This document shows positions 32,578 to 44,049 of a stretch of 64,000 bases of DNA, in pieces. Both the position numbers and the translations under genes were made by a program. Each line of letters opens with the position of its first letter. The stretch's first letter is position 1. The stretch comes from Entonaema liquescens (taxonomy: Eukaryota > Ascomycota > Sordariomycetes > Xylariales > Xylariaceae), in the NCBI GenBank assembly GCA_902805475.1, contig CADCSX010000023.1, positions 3,472,001-3,536,000 on the forward strand. Reading direction: 5' to 3'. Below the pieces are notes generated by a model. That model did not search any database. It saw nothing but the letters and a program-made list of their open reading frames with translations, and was not told where the DNA came from.

Positions 32578-34901
32578 ATGGCGGGGCATTTTATTCACGG
32601 ACGTGGTCACGTCCACGCCCACCATCATTTCCATTCGAGGGGATTGCCTTTGGAGGAGGTAGAGCGAGCCGGCCAATTGGAAACCGGAAACGAGATCGGT
32701 AACTCGGTTCTGACCGGGACGAATACGATTGTCCAACTAGCCCCTAGGGAAAACAACCTAGATGAAAAACCAGTGGGTGGTTCGATGACTCTTCCGATCA
32801 TCCTAGGTGTTTGGTGAGGATTTAATGCTCTTAGATTTACTTCACGAGGCTAACAAAGAATTTGTAGTATCCCGGTAGGAGTTGCACTGATTGTTTTGGT
32901 TTATTTACATCACCGAACAACTGTCAGACAGAGGAAAGAGGATGAGTCGGACAAGTATAAGTCAATGGACTTTGGTCTCGAGGGCTCCCTGCCTGGGAAA
33001 GCCGGTAAAAGGCGGAGTGCCTTCTTCGGAAAGGAGAAGGACCCGAGTCACAAAATGCAACTTTCTATGGACATGAACCTTTCAAGTCCTTATCTTCTCC
33101 CCCCTAATCTGCAAAACTCGCGAGAATCACTTGCGAGGAGCCTTAATCAGGCGGAAGACCCGTATCGACCTGTTACCAGCTATGGTGGCAGCGATGCGGG
33201 TTCTATGCGCTCTTTCCAAAAAGGTCCCGATAGGGGTTCGGGACCCGGGTCGAAGCTCGGCGTTAACACGGCCGGTGATTTCCCTCCTCGCCAAAAGTCT
33301 CTTCCGCCATCTCCTCTTCAGCCGGTGCCCCCTGCTGCGAAGCGATCGTCAGGTCGCCAGTCGGGAGGGAACGAGCCCGTTATCCCGGCTAAGAATGAAT
33401 TCCGCTTTGTCGACGATGCCCCAAGTGTGCCCAAGGTCCCTGAAATTCAGGAGCCGGCAGCAGCAGCCTCACAAACCCGATCTCGGGACCTCACGTCCAG
33501 ACCTGTTTCTAATGAATCCGTTAGCGCGGCTAATGCGGTCGGATCTGCGGCTACTATGAACTCTGTTGCAAAGCCTGGCCTAGGTATCATGGATGTTCGC
33601 GCCTCTCAGAACTCGGATACCAACTCGTTCCCTGCGGGTGCACGGCCGCCTAGGAATGAGTCGCTCCCCACTTCCAGTGTTGTTATTGATGACTACGAGG
33701 ATTACACGGCTCATTTCCAGATCGATGATGCAGATGATGATGTGGCGGTCAGTAGTCCTCGCCTCATGCAGCCACATGGAAACGAACATGAGCACCAGCG
33801 TTCTGCTGGTTTAGGTGTACCGGGTCAGGATAACCGAAGGCTATCTGTCGGCTTCCGTCCTCTTCCACCGGATGACTTCCTTGAGTCTGAAGATCCCGAG
33901 TTCAGAGCCAACAGGATTCGTTCTTTCTACAAAGAGTACTTTGAGGAGACCAAGACAGACTCTGGCAAGCCACCACCGATTCCCCAGCAAGTGAAACAAG
34001 CACAGCAACCGCAGAAAGCCGCTTACTATGATGATTATGACGCCAACTATCTTGGTGATACCGCATTTTTCGACCCTGACAGCAACGCATTCGTTATGCC
34101 GTACGCTCAACCTGTTACTCGCCGTGCTATGACCCCCCCTCCAAGCAATCGACGACCGATGCCTGGTGGACCTGGACCTCGTGGACCGCCTGGCCCGCGT
34201 GGACCTCCCGGGCACGGTCCTCACGGAAGCATGGGCATGCCTGGCGGACCTCGTGGACGACCCAGGGCTGGTTCTACGCAATCAGCTGGTAGATGGGCCC
34301 CGATGAGCCCCCGCCCAGACTCGTCTGCTTCCAACCGCTTCGCAGGTAATGGAATGGGTGGAAAGCCTCGAAAGCCGATGCCCCCTCCTGCTGCGCTCAG
34401 CACGCTACCTACTCCTTCCAAGTTGAGAGATGACTCCTTTGCTATTATGGGTTCCATTGATTTCGCTCCTCCCCTACCATGAAGGACCTTGCAGCTGGTC
34501 GATCCCAGAGCCCTGTTGGTGAACGTAAACCTTACATGCTGAACACGCCAATCCATTCGCCATTAGTGAGCGCCTTCGACGAGACGCCCGCGTTACCTAG
34601 CCCGTAAGTAAATATCTAATGTTTGTTCTTTGGAGTCAAATACTAATAAATCTCAAGGCATCTGTTACGTAAATCAGGAACATTCACTGCCCTCGACTTC
34701 GCTCCCCCGCGTCGGTTTAAGGACTCTGATGCGATGAGCGACTCAGGAAGTGTTGTCAGCAACCGTAGCGGTATTTCGTCTGCCAATCTCAGCGCCATTC
34801 GTGGCGGTGCCGGCAGAGTCAGTCGTCTACCTGGAGATACTGTTTTCACGCAGCAAGCGATGAACAACACTCTGAAACCATCGTGGAACATGAGGGACTA
34901 G
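32578..34901 (+). CDS. single-pass membrane protein with long disordered cytoplasmic tail, one-base frameshift
   Basis: Filamentous-fungal protein I do not recognise by name. Exons are 32578-32813, 32868-34603 and 34658-34901. The N-terminus is histidine-rich (GRGHVHAHHHFH). One transmembrane helix at about 71-93 (TLPIILGVCIPVGVALIVLV) spans the first intron join and is followed by HHRTTVRQRKED, so the tail is probably cytoplasmic. The tail is largely disordered with a few ordered-looking blocks: YKSMDFGLEGSLPG, DDYEDYTAHFQIDD, EFRANRIRSFYKEYFEETK and a Gly/Pro/Arg-rich run near residue 520. The frame breaks at the CCCC at 34471-34474. Upstream ends IDFAPPLP then stop; downstream MKDLAAGRSQSPVGERKPYM continues one frame earlier. 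One extra C gives one protein of about 738 residues ending LKPSWNMRD. A sensor or scaffold role is a guess. Confidence 0.75.
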
Positions 34902-37900
34902 AGCAACTAATGAGACATATAAAAGCTCGATATACAGTCAGGATTTCGTAGGCAGTAGCAAGAGAGTCTCTCGACTGTCTTTGTATATCTGATCAAAATA
35001 TGTACTTTAATGCCGTTTTTCTTCCGTTCGGGGGAGTAATCTGGAAAGCAAATTCATGATCGGCGAAAGCATTTTACCTTGCATGGCGGAAACATATAGA
35101 AGGAGGATCGGTGCAGTTTATAACCGACAGATACCTAGGGATTTTTGTTTATTGATTTTTATTTGACAATATTACATATATATATCTAACCAAATCGGTG
35201 TGGCTAGTTTTTTTTTCTTGTCTCCTTCTCTTGTAGGCGTTGCATAATAGTTCCTGTTAACTCATCTTTTAGTATTACCTATACTCGTACCGTGTTATAA
35301 TATGGATTTTTTTTCTTTTGAGTGTATTTTTTGTTGCTGAGGTATGTATATTTAGACATCCTGTTGTCTTGTTTATGAGGTACTATGTAGGATCTTCCGG
35401 CGTATCATGTCACGTTTGTTTTTCAGCCTCTTGGGTTGGCGGTTAGGTAACCGAACGCGGTACTCGAAGACAGGGCTGCTGTTTTTTTGTAACGTTTCCT
35501 CCCGTGGCGGTTCTAAGATGCATTTAGCTGGCGCTTACTCTGACGGTGGCGCATATTATGAGCGCGTCAGCGTCGATCTCCTACTACTATTACTGAACTG
35601 TACCTGATGTAGAGTTATCATTCAAAAAACCGTCTATTTATAAAGTAGGAAATCAGCAAGATTATGTGTTGATCTTTACTCCCGATGTGCTGCTCTCCGC
35701 ATTGCGATCGCAGATCGGATTTGCGGAGGGGTGTTTTGTCAGAGATGACGGGGCTAGGGGCCATGTATACTACTTCTATATGTTCGCACCGTATTGGCGG
35801 CCCTTCTTTTCTGCTTTCGACCGGCAGTCGGGTCGGGGGCCAATGGCGAACCCGGCCTTCATTTTTTTTTTTTTTTTTTTTTTTTGAATTTGGGCCGATG
35901 CGGGAATGACGTGTGTCGAGGAACTATAAATTGTGTATTATACCGTCTACGTCGAGCCCGAAAACAAGAACTGGGATCCTGCCCTTTGTCTGTAAGGGGT
36001 TGTAAAGTCCGTCCGATGGCGACTAGTTGACGTTGGTGTGTTGTCAATGGGGTACAGCTGTTACTTGGGGTTTGTTTTCCAAGGTGGGCAATGGAGGCTA
36101 AAGCCTTGCTTCGAATCCTGATGTACCATCGCATTGGGAAGGGGGCTATATTGAAGATTTCGATATTGAGAGTGGTTATGTACATATATGTAGAAAGGTT
36201 GCATATATGATGCTAACTAAGGTTAATGCTATGTCCTACGTAGAAGCTGCATAGCTTACGGCTGCGTGAATTGTGTTATAGTTGGGCTATGGTCTATAAA
36301 GGAACATATGTTATCGTGCAATGGTGGTATGTGTGGTTATTCAAGTCAAAGACAATAGGTTCTTTGTGGGTGCGTTTATGAGTCGCGTAGTTTACGTGGA
36401 AGCAGGTATTTTCTCGTATTTTTGGAAGTAAGGAATAAAACTAACTTAGTCCATGACGATCAGTCGTATTGGCAAATATAATAAGGTATCGACAATTCAC
36501 GTAGTGTTAGTTGCAAATCGATTCGTTTCATTTATTCATAAAAGAAACCGTTAAATAATTGGGGGCATACTACTTAGATGTAACATGTAGTGTTATTCAG
36601 CTGAAAGATGAGCCCAAGAAACTTTAAAATGAATAGAGTTGATCGATGCAGTTGACAAGTTAAGGCTGCGAGGCTAATCCCGCTATCAGACCTTTCAACG
36701 CTCTAGTCTAAAGAAACAAGGTTGCTAATTCTCAGCTACCTCGGGATTCGGATGCTAAATTGTCATATGTGGATGTGCCTGTTCTAGACAGATTTTTGAG
36801 TCGTGCTAGTTTGTACCGTGGCTTTGTTTAGTCAGGGGCAAATCAATGTCTAAGAGGCAGATGAAGTTGTACTTGTATAATAAGATAAAAATGCTCGGCT
36901 TTTAAAGATATCTCTTTGATTTGCTGTTAGTTATTATTTAATAGGATAATAGGATGTTACCTAGGTTAGATATTTATGGAAGCGAAAAGCGGCTTAAAGA
37001 TGCGGGTTGCAAACCAAATAATAATAAAATCATGATCGAAAGAGGCTTTATTACTTGAGCGGTTAAGCCACAGCCCAGGGACAGAAGTCCGAAAAGAAGA
37101 GCGCTAAGTCATTTCAAGCATGAATCTGCTAATCTAACCGTTAGTGTCCCTCGTACTACACAACTAAGCAGCTAAGTCGGCCTAACTGTTAAACGAAGTC
37201 ACTAAAAATCATCATAGCGCCCGGGGATATTCCTACGAAAGCTGCGAGGTTAAACTCAATTGGAGTACCTTCCCGGATCGTCCGTATCCGTCTTGCATTG
37301 AAATTTCCAACTTTTTTATTTTTTTATTATGTACTGACAATCTTCAACTTACGGGGAATCGCCCCCCCTTGTCGTATTTTCTCTTTCACCTTTCCCATCA
37401 TCTCCATCCTCTTTTTTTTGTTCTTTTTTTCTCGATGAATGTGGTTCCCTTCTGACGACATCTCCAAAATCTATGACCTAATATACTAATTGACCTTCGT
37501 TTTGCTAAAAATCCAAAAATCCAAAAATCCACCGTCGTTTCTACATACCGAGACTTATTACAGACTAGAACTCCTGGACCCGTTCTGGTTTGCTGCATTC
37601 CTACCCTATCGTTTTCATTCTCCTTGCATAAGCTGAGAACTGACACGAGAAGTAAAAAGGCACAAGCGGGATAAAAAAAAAAAGAGGTAGAGAATAAAAA
37701 AAAATACACGGAAAGCTCAGCCACGCCTTACCTAGGAGTTCTCCCCCTGCACGGTGTACTTTCGTATGCATTAGCCTATTCGTTCGTTCCAAATTGTTCC
37801 CAATTGCTCCCCCGTTAAGACCATCCACCACCGGGTCGTGCCACTGTACAATACTGTATTTCCTGTATTTCCCCCATATTATTGTCTTATCGTCGTCTTC

Positions 37901-38307
37901 GCTCTCCCTCCTAGCCCTTTCTCCCCGTTCGCGTCTCAAGACGACCCAACTCGAAACAGCAGCCAAGTCGACACTAAAAGAGCGACGACTCTCTCTCATC
38001 CAGTCTTATTTGACTGTGAGTTGGTAAAAATCGGCTAGCAAGTTATTGTTGTAAAAAAGGTGTGTTTCTCATTTCATTTGTTATTCATTCATTAAGAATT
38101 TGTGCTGTGGCGATTTGCGACACATTCCATGATACCCTCATTGGACCGGTCCATAAGTATCAGCGCCCCATTCACCCGAACTGTGTTCCACTTTGTTTAG
38201 ACCCTCTCTTGCGATCGGTTCTTTATGCTATATTTCGAACTGTGCTTTTAGCTCTGTACAATGTTCTTCACCACTACTCTCCTGAGCCATCATCCCGTGA
38301 TGCTAAC
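34902..38307. other. 3.4-kb gene-free region
   Basis: No supported gene. It contains a T-run of about 23 at 35863-35885, a small AAAAATCC tandem (three copies near 37506-37530) and a CT-rich stretch at 37890-37935 that may mark the transcription start of the next gene. Many short frames are present, none recognisable. Confidence 0.6.
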
Positions 38308-39624
38308 ATGTCGCTCCCTAGGCATCTCTCTGGATTGCTAGCGAGGAGACAATTCACCATGTCTTCCAACAGCACAAATGCCGACACAAATGCTGACACG
38401 TCCACTCCGGACTCAGTGTCGAGCCCAGCTGAAAGCCCTACTGAGACTTCTGCTCCTCCAACAGAGGCTACCACTACTACACCACCACCAACTACCGAAA
38501 CCACTCCTACCAACACCCCCGAGCCGCCAACGTCAACTCCGGACCCAACAACACCAACTCCAACCCCAACGCCGACACCTTCGCCTCCTACAAGTTCCCC
38601 TGATACTACCCGCACTCCTGATCCGCCAGCGTCTCCTACTACATCGACGCCTACTACCCCCCCTGCTCCTACGCCATCGACCCCGACACCCTCTAGCCCT
38701 ACAACAGAGACACCGGAGCCATCACCAACAAGCATAATCATCACTACGACGCGAGTGAGCACGGGGGAGAATGGAAGTACAGAATTCATCACGGTTACCT
38801 CGACCCAGACAACTGCGCAGCCTGCGCAGCCGACAAGTCAAACATCCACTACAGCAGGTCCATCGGATGCAATTATATCCCCAGGTGCTTCCGACTCACC
38901 CCACATGGCCGAGCAGGCTAAAATTGCGGTTGCTGTCGTAGTTCCAATCGCTGCCGTGGCGTTGCTAGTTGCTGCAGGTATCTTTTTCTGGAGGAGACGA
39001 AAGCAACGAAAGGATGCTGCAGAGGAGAGACGGAAGGAAGTAGAAGACTACAGCTACAACCCGAACAACGACCCAACTTTACCAGAAGTAGGTGCCGCTG
39101 GTGCCACAGGCGCTTACGAGATGAAGGAAGATGGTTCGGGTTATCGCGGATGGGGTTCTACTACTCTCGCCGGTTCAACTGGGAGAAAAGCTTCCACCAC
39201 AATGTCTGGTGGTGCAGCAGGTGTGGCCTACTCGGATGCAACATCACCAACCAGGGGTAACTTTTCTGACACGAGATCAGGAGAAGGTCTAATGAACGAC
39301 CGGTCTAACTCTCCAACGGAGGGTGAGATCCTCGGCGCTATGGGCCCGACCGGCAATGAAAATAACGGCAACGCTGATGTTCGCCGTGGACCCTCGAATG
39401 CCTCGTCATCCTACAGTGCCGCCGGCAGATCTGATGGCTCCGGTGAGAATGGTGCCTCTTACGGAGGTCCAGCTTACCTAGATCAATATGGCGGCAACAA
39501 CCCCTACGCGGACGGCGCATACGGACAGCCTGTCATAAGGGACAACCCAGCTCGACGCAATACCCGTATCGAGAACCCGTCGCACTACCCTCAACAGAGC
39601 ACGGGTATTTCGCAGAACTTTTAA
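38308..39624 (+). CDS. Ser/Thr/Pro-rich single-pass membrane protein (Mid2/WSC-like architecture)
   Basis: 438-residue protein with the architecture of fungal cell-wall stress sensors. A mucin-like ectodomain very rich in Thr, Pro and Ser covers about 18-200 (TPTPTPTPSPPTSSPDTTRT and similar). One transmembrane helix lies near 205-230 (KIAVAVVVPIAAVALLVAAG), then a basic stop-transfer WRRRKQRK. A Gly/Ser-rich cytoplasmic tail ends SHYPQQSTGISQNF. The start at 38308 is the only ATG in the open frame ahead of the repeats, and the N-terminus MSLPRHLSGLLARRQFT is not a classical signal peptide. The frame stays open about 80 codons further upstream without an ATG. The Cys-rich WSC domain is absent. 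The sensor role is inferred from layout only. Confidence 0.75.
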   Translation: MSLPRHLSGLLARRQFTMSSNSTNADTNADTSTPDSVSSPAESPTETSAPPTEATTTTPPPTTETTPTNTPEPPTSTPDPTTPTPTPTPTPSPPTSSPDTTRTPDPPASPTTSTPTTPPAPTPSTPTPSSPTTETPEPSPTSIIITTTRVSTGENGSTEFITVTSTQTTAQPAQPTSQTSTTAGPSDAIISPGASDSPHMAEQAKIAVAVVVPIAAVALLVAAGIFFWRRRKQRKDAAEERRKEVEDYSYNPNNDPTLPEVGAAGATGAYEMKEDGSGYRGWGSTTLAGSTGRKASTTMSGGAAGVAYSDATSPTRGNFSDTRSGEGLMNDRSNSPTEGEILGAMGPTGNENNGNADVRRGPSNASSSYSAAGRSDGSGENGASYGGPAYLDQYGGNNPYADGAYGQPVIRDNPARRNTRIENPSHYPQQSTGISQNF

Positions 39625-41092
39625 ACTTCTCTGTACTGATTTTCTGTTACTGTTCAGATGATACCCGAACCTGGGCAGAATATATCTTCATTCGAGCAAC
39701 GGTATTATGTCCTTTTTAACATTCTGTCCTTGGATTCTAAAAGGGAGTTCAGCGGTCTTTGCATCACAGCTTACTATCCTTTGTGCATAATATTTTTTTT
39801 TTACCAGCGAATCTGCTCTAGATGTTTTTTTTTCTTCGGGAGATCTTAATTTCAAGGTCACAACATACAAGGCTAGGGGATATGGCGACTGCTATATATA
39901 TTCGGTCGAAGCGACTTCCCGATTCAGACTTTCGAGTCTTGTTTCTTGGTCCTCAGGTTGCTTGCTGCGTTTCACTCCATGGCAAACTAATATCACCATC
40001 GTTATCTACCTGCTTAAAGCGACATACGACCCCGTCGTTTACCTTTCAATGCCTTCGTTACCCGCTAAGGGGGGTAGCTTGGTGACTGGACTTACGAGGA
40101 GTTGAGGAGCAAGGAAGGTGGAGTTGACGGGAATGTGTATGGACAAGAGATGGAGTGATGGATCTGAACAGTGGCGCGGGATTACGAGTCAACTGACGTG
40201 GGTTTTGGATGAAAGCGTTCCGGTTCAATCCAGGCCGTCTCGTGTGAGAAGGGGAATAGGGACATATTTATGTTCCTTCCCAGTAATAATAAGACTACAA
40301 CGAGAGCATTGTCAATACCATAAAAACATGGACTATACAACCTTTCCTTACTTTGTGACAAGTACAGATTTAATACTTACCTACCTTTTATCTGTAAGGT
40401 AGACTTGTCAGCTATGGTTTGGACTCTTCTTAGCTTGTAGTTCTTAGGGTGTGTTTATTATATCGGCCTGTATTTTATATGAATTATATGAGATCTTATC
40501 TGTTTCTTGTCTCTTATGAGGTATATCGTAGTTAAGTGACATCTCATACCGAGTCGAATTAGTTGAGATGAAGGATGGACCCGACGGCTTTATTTGAAAC
40601 AACTACTACAAGTACAAATCTAGGTTAAGGTAATTGTCAGTGACGTATAGAGTTGATTCAAGCTTTCTATTATTATAAGCTTACAGTTTATACCTACCAA
40701 TCACTTTGAGTTAAGACTAGTGTCGCCCGATTCCTGAATTGCTCCTTCAAGGTGGCTGACGTCGGTTTTGCGAAGGATAAACAGCGCTGCTAGCCGAATG
40801 TTATTATGTAACATAGTAGGTAGTCCGTACCTAATGTAAACCTACGTACTACCTATAGTTGCAGTGACGCGCGCTGTGACCACACGTGACAGCACCTGGC
40901 AAATGCTTTTTAGTCGCCCAGCAAATTACATGTAATTAATGTTTTGCTTACCTTATTAGCTGCCAAGCTGCCACTTTCTCTTGCCGTTGCGCAGAACCCG
41001 AACAAGATACGTTGTCACCTTAATTTGTCCTCAGCCATACCCTTTTTTTTTTTCCCTTCTTGTTTACAGACGTCTCGCTGCCTAGACACAGT
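39625..41092. other. intergenic
   Basis: 1.47 kb, no supported gene. The frame at 40118-40402 (94 codons) has no recognisable features. A CACGTG site lies at 40883-40888, about 205 bp before the BET1 start. Confidence 0.55.
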
Positions 41093-42267
41093 ATGGCATC
41101 AAGGTATGTACGAACATCTCATTTATCGACACACTATTGTTATTAAGGGTCGGATCATGGTTCCCGCGCGTATACGACGGCGGTACCTGGGGTGCTGGTT
41201 TCTTGGGACACTAGGAGATTATTGTAGATCGCGCCCGCGCTGTGGTGGAATAGGGATAGGGGAGGAGAGGTGTTTGCATATTTACATGCATACCCACGTA
41301 CTAGCACACTGCACAAGCGCTGGTTTGTGTCTCGGCTGAGCTAATAGGGGACGCATCGTCGCAGGTTCGGCCATTCGACACTCCATCAGCGAGATTCCCG
41401 CAGCGCCCTGTTCGAGGGGTATAGCGGCAGCGGACGCAATAGCGCCGACCCCGCGAGGCGAACGAGCCCGGCCCTGGGCGGTTATGGTTATGGGTATCCC
41501 GGGGGAAGTAACGGCGCCCCGGTCGGTGGTAGTAGCACGCATTTAGGCGTGGATAGCAGGGGGAGCTACAGGGCGGCGACACCGAATTCGAGGTACGAAC
41601 AGTCAACGTACCTATACCCATCCTATTACACCTGCATACCTACAGATCCTACGCTTAGACTTGGAGGAACAAGTTAGCTAACGGGTTTGGAAATGCGTAT
41701 AGGGGTCAGTACAGCGACGCGGTGCTCAACGAGCTCGAGAGCCAGAACGACCAGCAGGTCGAGGGCATCTTAGGGAAGGTCAAGATCCTAAAAGATGTGA
41801 GTTTCGTCCTGCTGTTGATGCTGCGCGTAAGTTGCGGGGGAAAGGTTTTGCTTTTGCTTTTGGATATTTTATTACTACTACATCATATCATGATCATGAT
41901 CATCTCCGAAAAAGAGAAGAAGAGAAATGAACCAAAACAAAGGCAACAACCAGTGTAGCTGCGCAAAAGAAAACCCCCCCTGGAGAGATGAGAGAGAGAG
42001 GAAGGGAAAAACTTTTGTGGAAATAGTTCTTGCTAACGCGGCTTTAACCCCGTCCCAAAGATGACGACGGCTATCGGCGACGAGATCAGGGAGTCTTCGG
42101 CGCTCGCGGAGAAGATGAATGATACCTTCGATTCGACGCGGCTCAGGCTGCGCGGCACCATGAACCGCATGCTCGTCATGGCCGAGCGCACCGGTGTCGG
42201 CTGGAAGGTCTGGCTGGCGTTCTTCGTCGCCGTCATCTTGATCTTCGTCTACGTCTGGCTGTTCTGA
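41093..42267 (+). CDS. BET1: Bet1-type SNARE
   Basis: Qc-SNARE of the ER-Golgi pathway (Bet1 family). Exons 41093-41103, 41365-41592, 41703-41796 and 42061-42267 give 179 residues. Exon 1 encodes only MAS plus two bases of an Arg codon. The Gly/Ser/Tyr-rich N-terminal part (GYGYGYPGGSNGAPVGG) is typical of filamentous-fungal Bet1. The SNARE motif runs from QYSDAVLNELESQNDQQVEG through KVKILKDMTTAIGDEIRESS to MNRMLVMAERT. The C-terminal anchor is VWLAFFVAVILIFVYVWLF, right at the end. Introns are 261, 110 and 264 nt, longer than most here. The exon 3-4 join (ILKD then MTTAIGDEI) falls inside the SNARE motif. A minus-strand frame opposite exon 2 is a shadow. Confidence 0.93.
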
Positions 42268-42810
42268 TTTCCACCCGCGTGTACTACATACGGCTTTGCG
42301 ATTTATAGATGACTAGACGAAACGAGATGCATGCGGCCCCGGCCAAAAAAAAACACACGATCTAGAGAGAATAGGAGTCACCCCGGAGGAAGTAAAGCAC
42401 AAAAGCATTATGGAAACGGCGTTTTGGTATTTTTGTTTGGCGTAGGGGCTATATGTCGCGCAAAAGGGGTATTGCTTTTTTTGTTGTTGGGCTTCTCTGA
42501 ATACGACATACTGCACTACACGTACGGTACGAGTTCATGAGCACATATGGAAAGAACGGGCCGGCCGGCCATTTTACGAGCTTTGTAATCGAATGTATCA
42601 TAATTCATATCTTCATTGTCCCCTTTTTTGCATTAGAAAATGCTAAAGACTGGTTGGCTGGCTACGGAATCTCCATAGGGGTGGTGGTGATGGTAGAAGA
42701 GCGAATAATAATAAAAGGGGTTGATGAATGGGTATCTTAAGGTAATGCAAATGCAAAGTGATGTGGTGTAGTGAAGTACAAGGTATAATAAAATAGCTCC
42801 CTCATTGCCT
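42268..42810. other. intergenic, convergent 3' ends
   Basis: 543 bp between the BET1 and APC15 3' ends; no gene is supported. Confidence 0.6.
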
Positions 42811-43811
42811 TCACCCTCGAGCTCGACGTGCGGGACCGCTGGCTCGCCGTTGGAATTGCGGGCTGCTTCCGATGCTGTCGCCGTCGTGAGATAGTATATC
42901 ACTAATAGCAAGACTGTGCCGCGTCGCGTCGCTACGGGCTAAACTATGCCTCAACCTCTGCTGCTGGGACGCCTGCTGAGATACCTGCGCGGCAAAACTC
43001 ATTTCGGGTTGATCGTCGTCGTCTTCGTCGCTGCTCATATCCGCCTCGGAGTCGGTATGCTCATAGCCTCCGTCTTCTGCTTCGGGTATGTCATCGTCGA
43101 GATCGGCGTCCATGTCCATGTCCGCGCCGTCTCCGTGACCGATTAGGTCGTCCTCCTCGATCATCTGGGCTTGGTCTTCGTCGTCTACTTCGTCGTCAAC
43201 CCCGTAATAATTGCTGTCTCGGCCGTGGGCTCCCGATTCGCGGTATGCGTCGTTGGCCTGTCTCATCTGTTGCGCTATGAGCTGCTGCTGTGCTTGGGCT
43301 GTCCTCTGCTCCGCATCGTCGTCATCGTCGTCTTCTTCTTCGTCAGAGTCATCATCCTCATCGTCGTCGTCTTCACTATCATCTTCATCTTCGTCATCAT
43401 CGTCCTCATCAGACCCAACACCAAAGTCCGCGTCCGCCTCGGGGATATCCTCGTCCAGATCCCGGGCGCCGTCTAGCTGCACGTCATCCATAACGCCATC
43501 ATCATCGCCCTGGCCGCCGTCGACGGCGTTAGCGCCCGCGGCCTCGGCCTCGGCGAGCTCCTGCGCGAGCTGCTCGCGCCGCAGGGCCTCCTGGTGCTCC
43601 TCTGCCTCGCGGCGTTCCTCGCGCAGCTGATGCAGGGTCTTGGGGATCCCGGGCGGCTTGAGCCACGCGCTGCCGAAGTTCGCCACGTTCAGCCGCCGCC
43701 GCTCGAGGTTCTGCTCGTCGGCGCGCAGTCGCGCGAGAGGTGACCGCTCTATTAGGTGGGCCCCGCGGCGGTGGTTGTTAACCCCGTGCGGGGACCCGGT
43801 GGAGCTATCTT

Positions 43812-43842
<31 letters not shown>

Positions 43843-44049
43843 TTGCTGTTGGTGGTGTTGCGGGTTCGCATCGTAGGCGAAGTTCGAGGGGAGGGGGTTG
43901 CGGGAGGAGGTGTACCATAGTGAGTGTGACTATATTTTTTGGGTTTGCCATTGTTAGCCTTCCAAGTTAGAAGAGTTTACCCGGGGATGCGGTATAGGGC
44001 GGTGCGTACGTACGTCGCGTGGTGTTAGGTCCGGGAGGAGGGACAACAT
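42811..44049 (-). CDS. APC15: anaphase-promoting complex subunit 15-like protein
   Basis: Fungal Apc15-domain protein, a small scaffold subunit of the APC/C ubiquitin ligase that in animals is needed for turnover of the checkpoint complex. Exons (minus) 44014-44049 and 42811-43929, 84-nt intron, 384 residues. Exon 1 gives MLSLLPDLTPRD; the join continues SHSLWYTSSRNPLPSNF, the family's N-terminal signature. A glutamine run (about 16 Q, CAG/CAA mixed, near 43810-43851) follows. Next come SPLARLRADEQNLERRRLNV and NFGSAWLKPPGIPKTLHQL, the conserved core. A coiled-coil stretch (EERREAEEHQEALRREQLAQ) leads into a very acidic, disordered tail. The overlapping plus-strand Ser-rich frame is a shadow of the acidic run. 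The APC/C role rests on the N-terminal motif only. Confidence 0.82.

Noticed and set aside
36080..36130. cttcgaatcc resembling a tRNA B box
   Set aside because: No T-stem pairing and no acceptor stem or A box at proper distance.
38274..38792. 172-codon Val/Gly-rich minus-strand frame
   Set aside because: It is the shadow of the Thr/Pro repeats of the membrane protein on the plus strand.
43211..43630. Ser-rich plus-strand frame opposite APC15
   Set aside because: It is the shadow of the Asp/Glu run on the minus strand.
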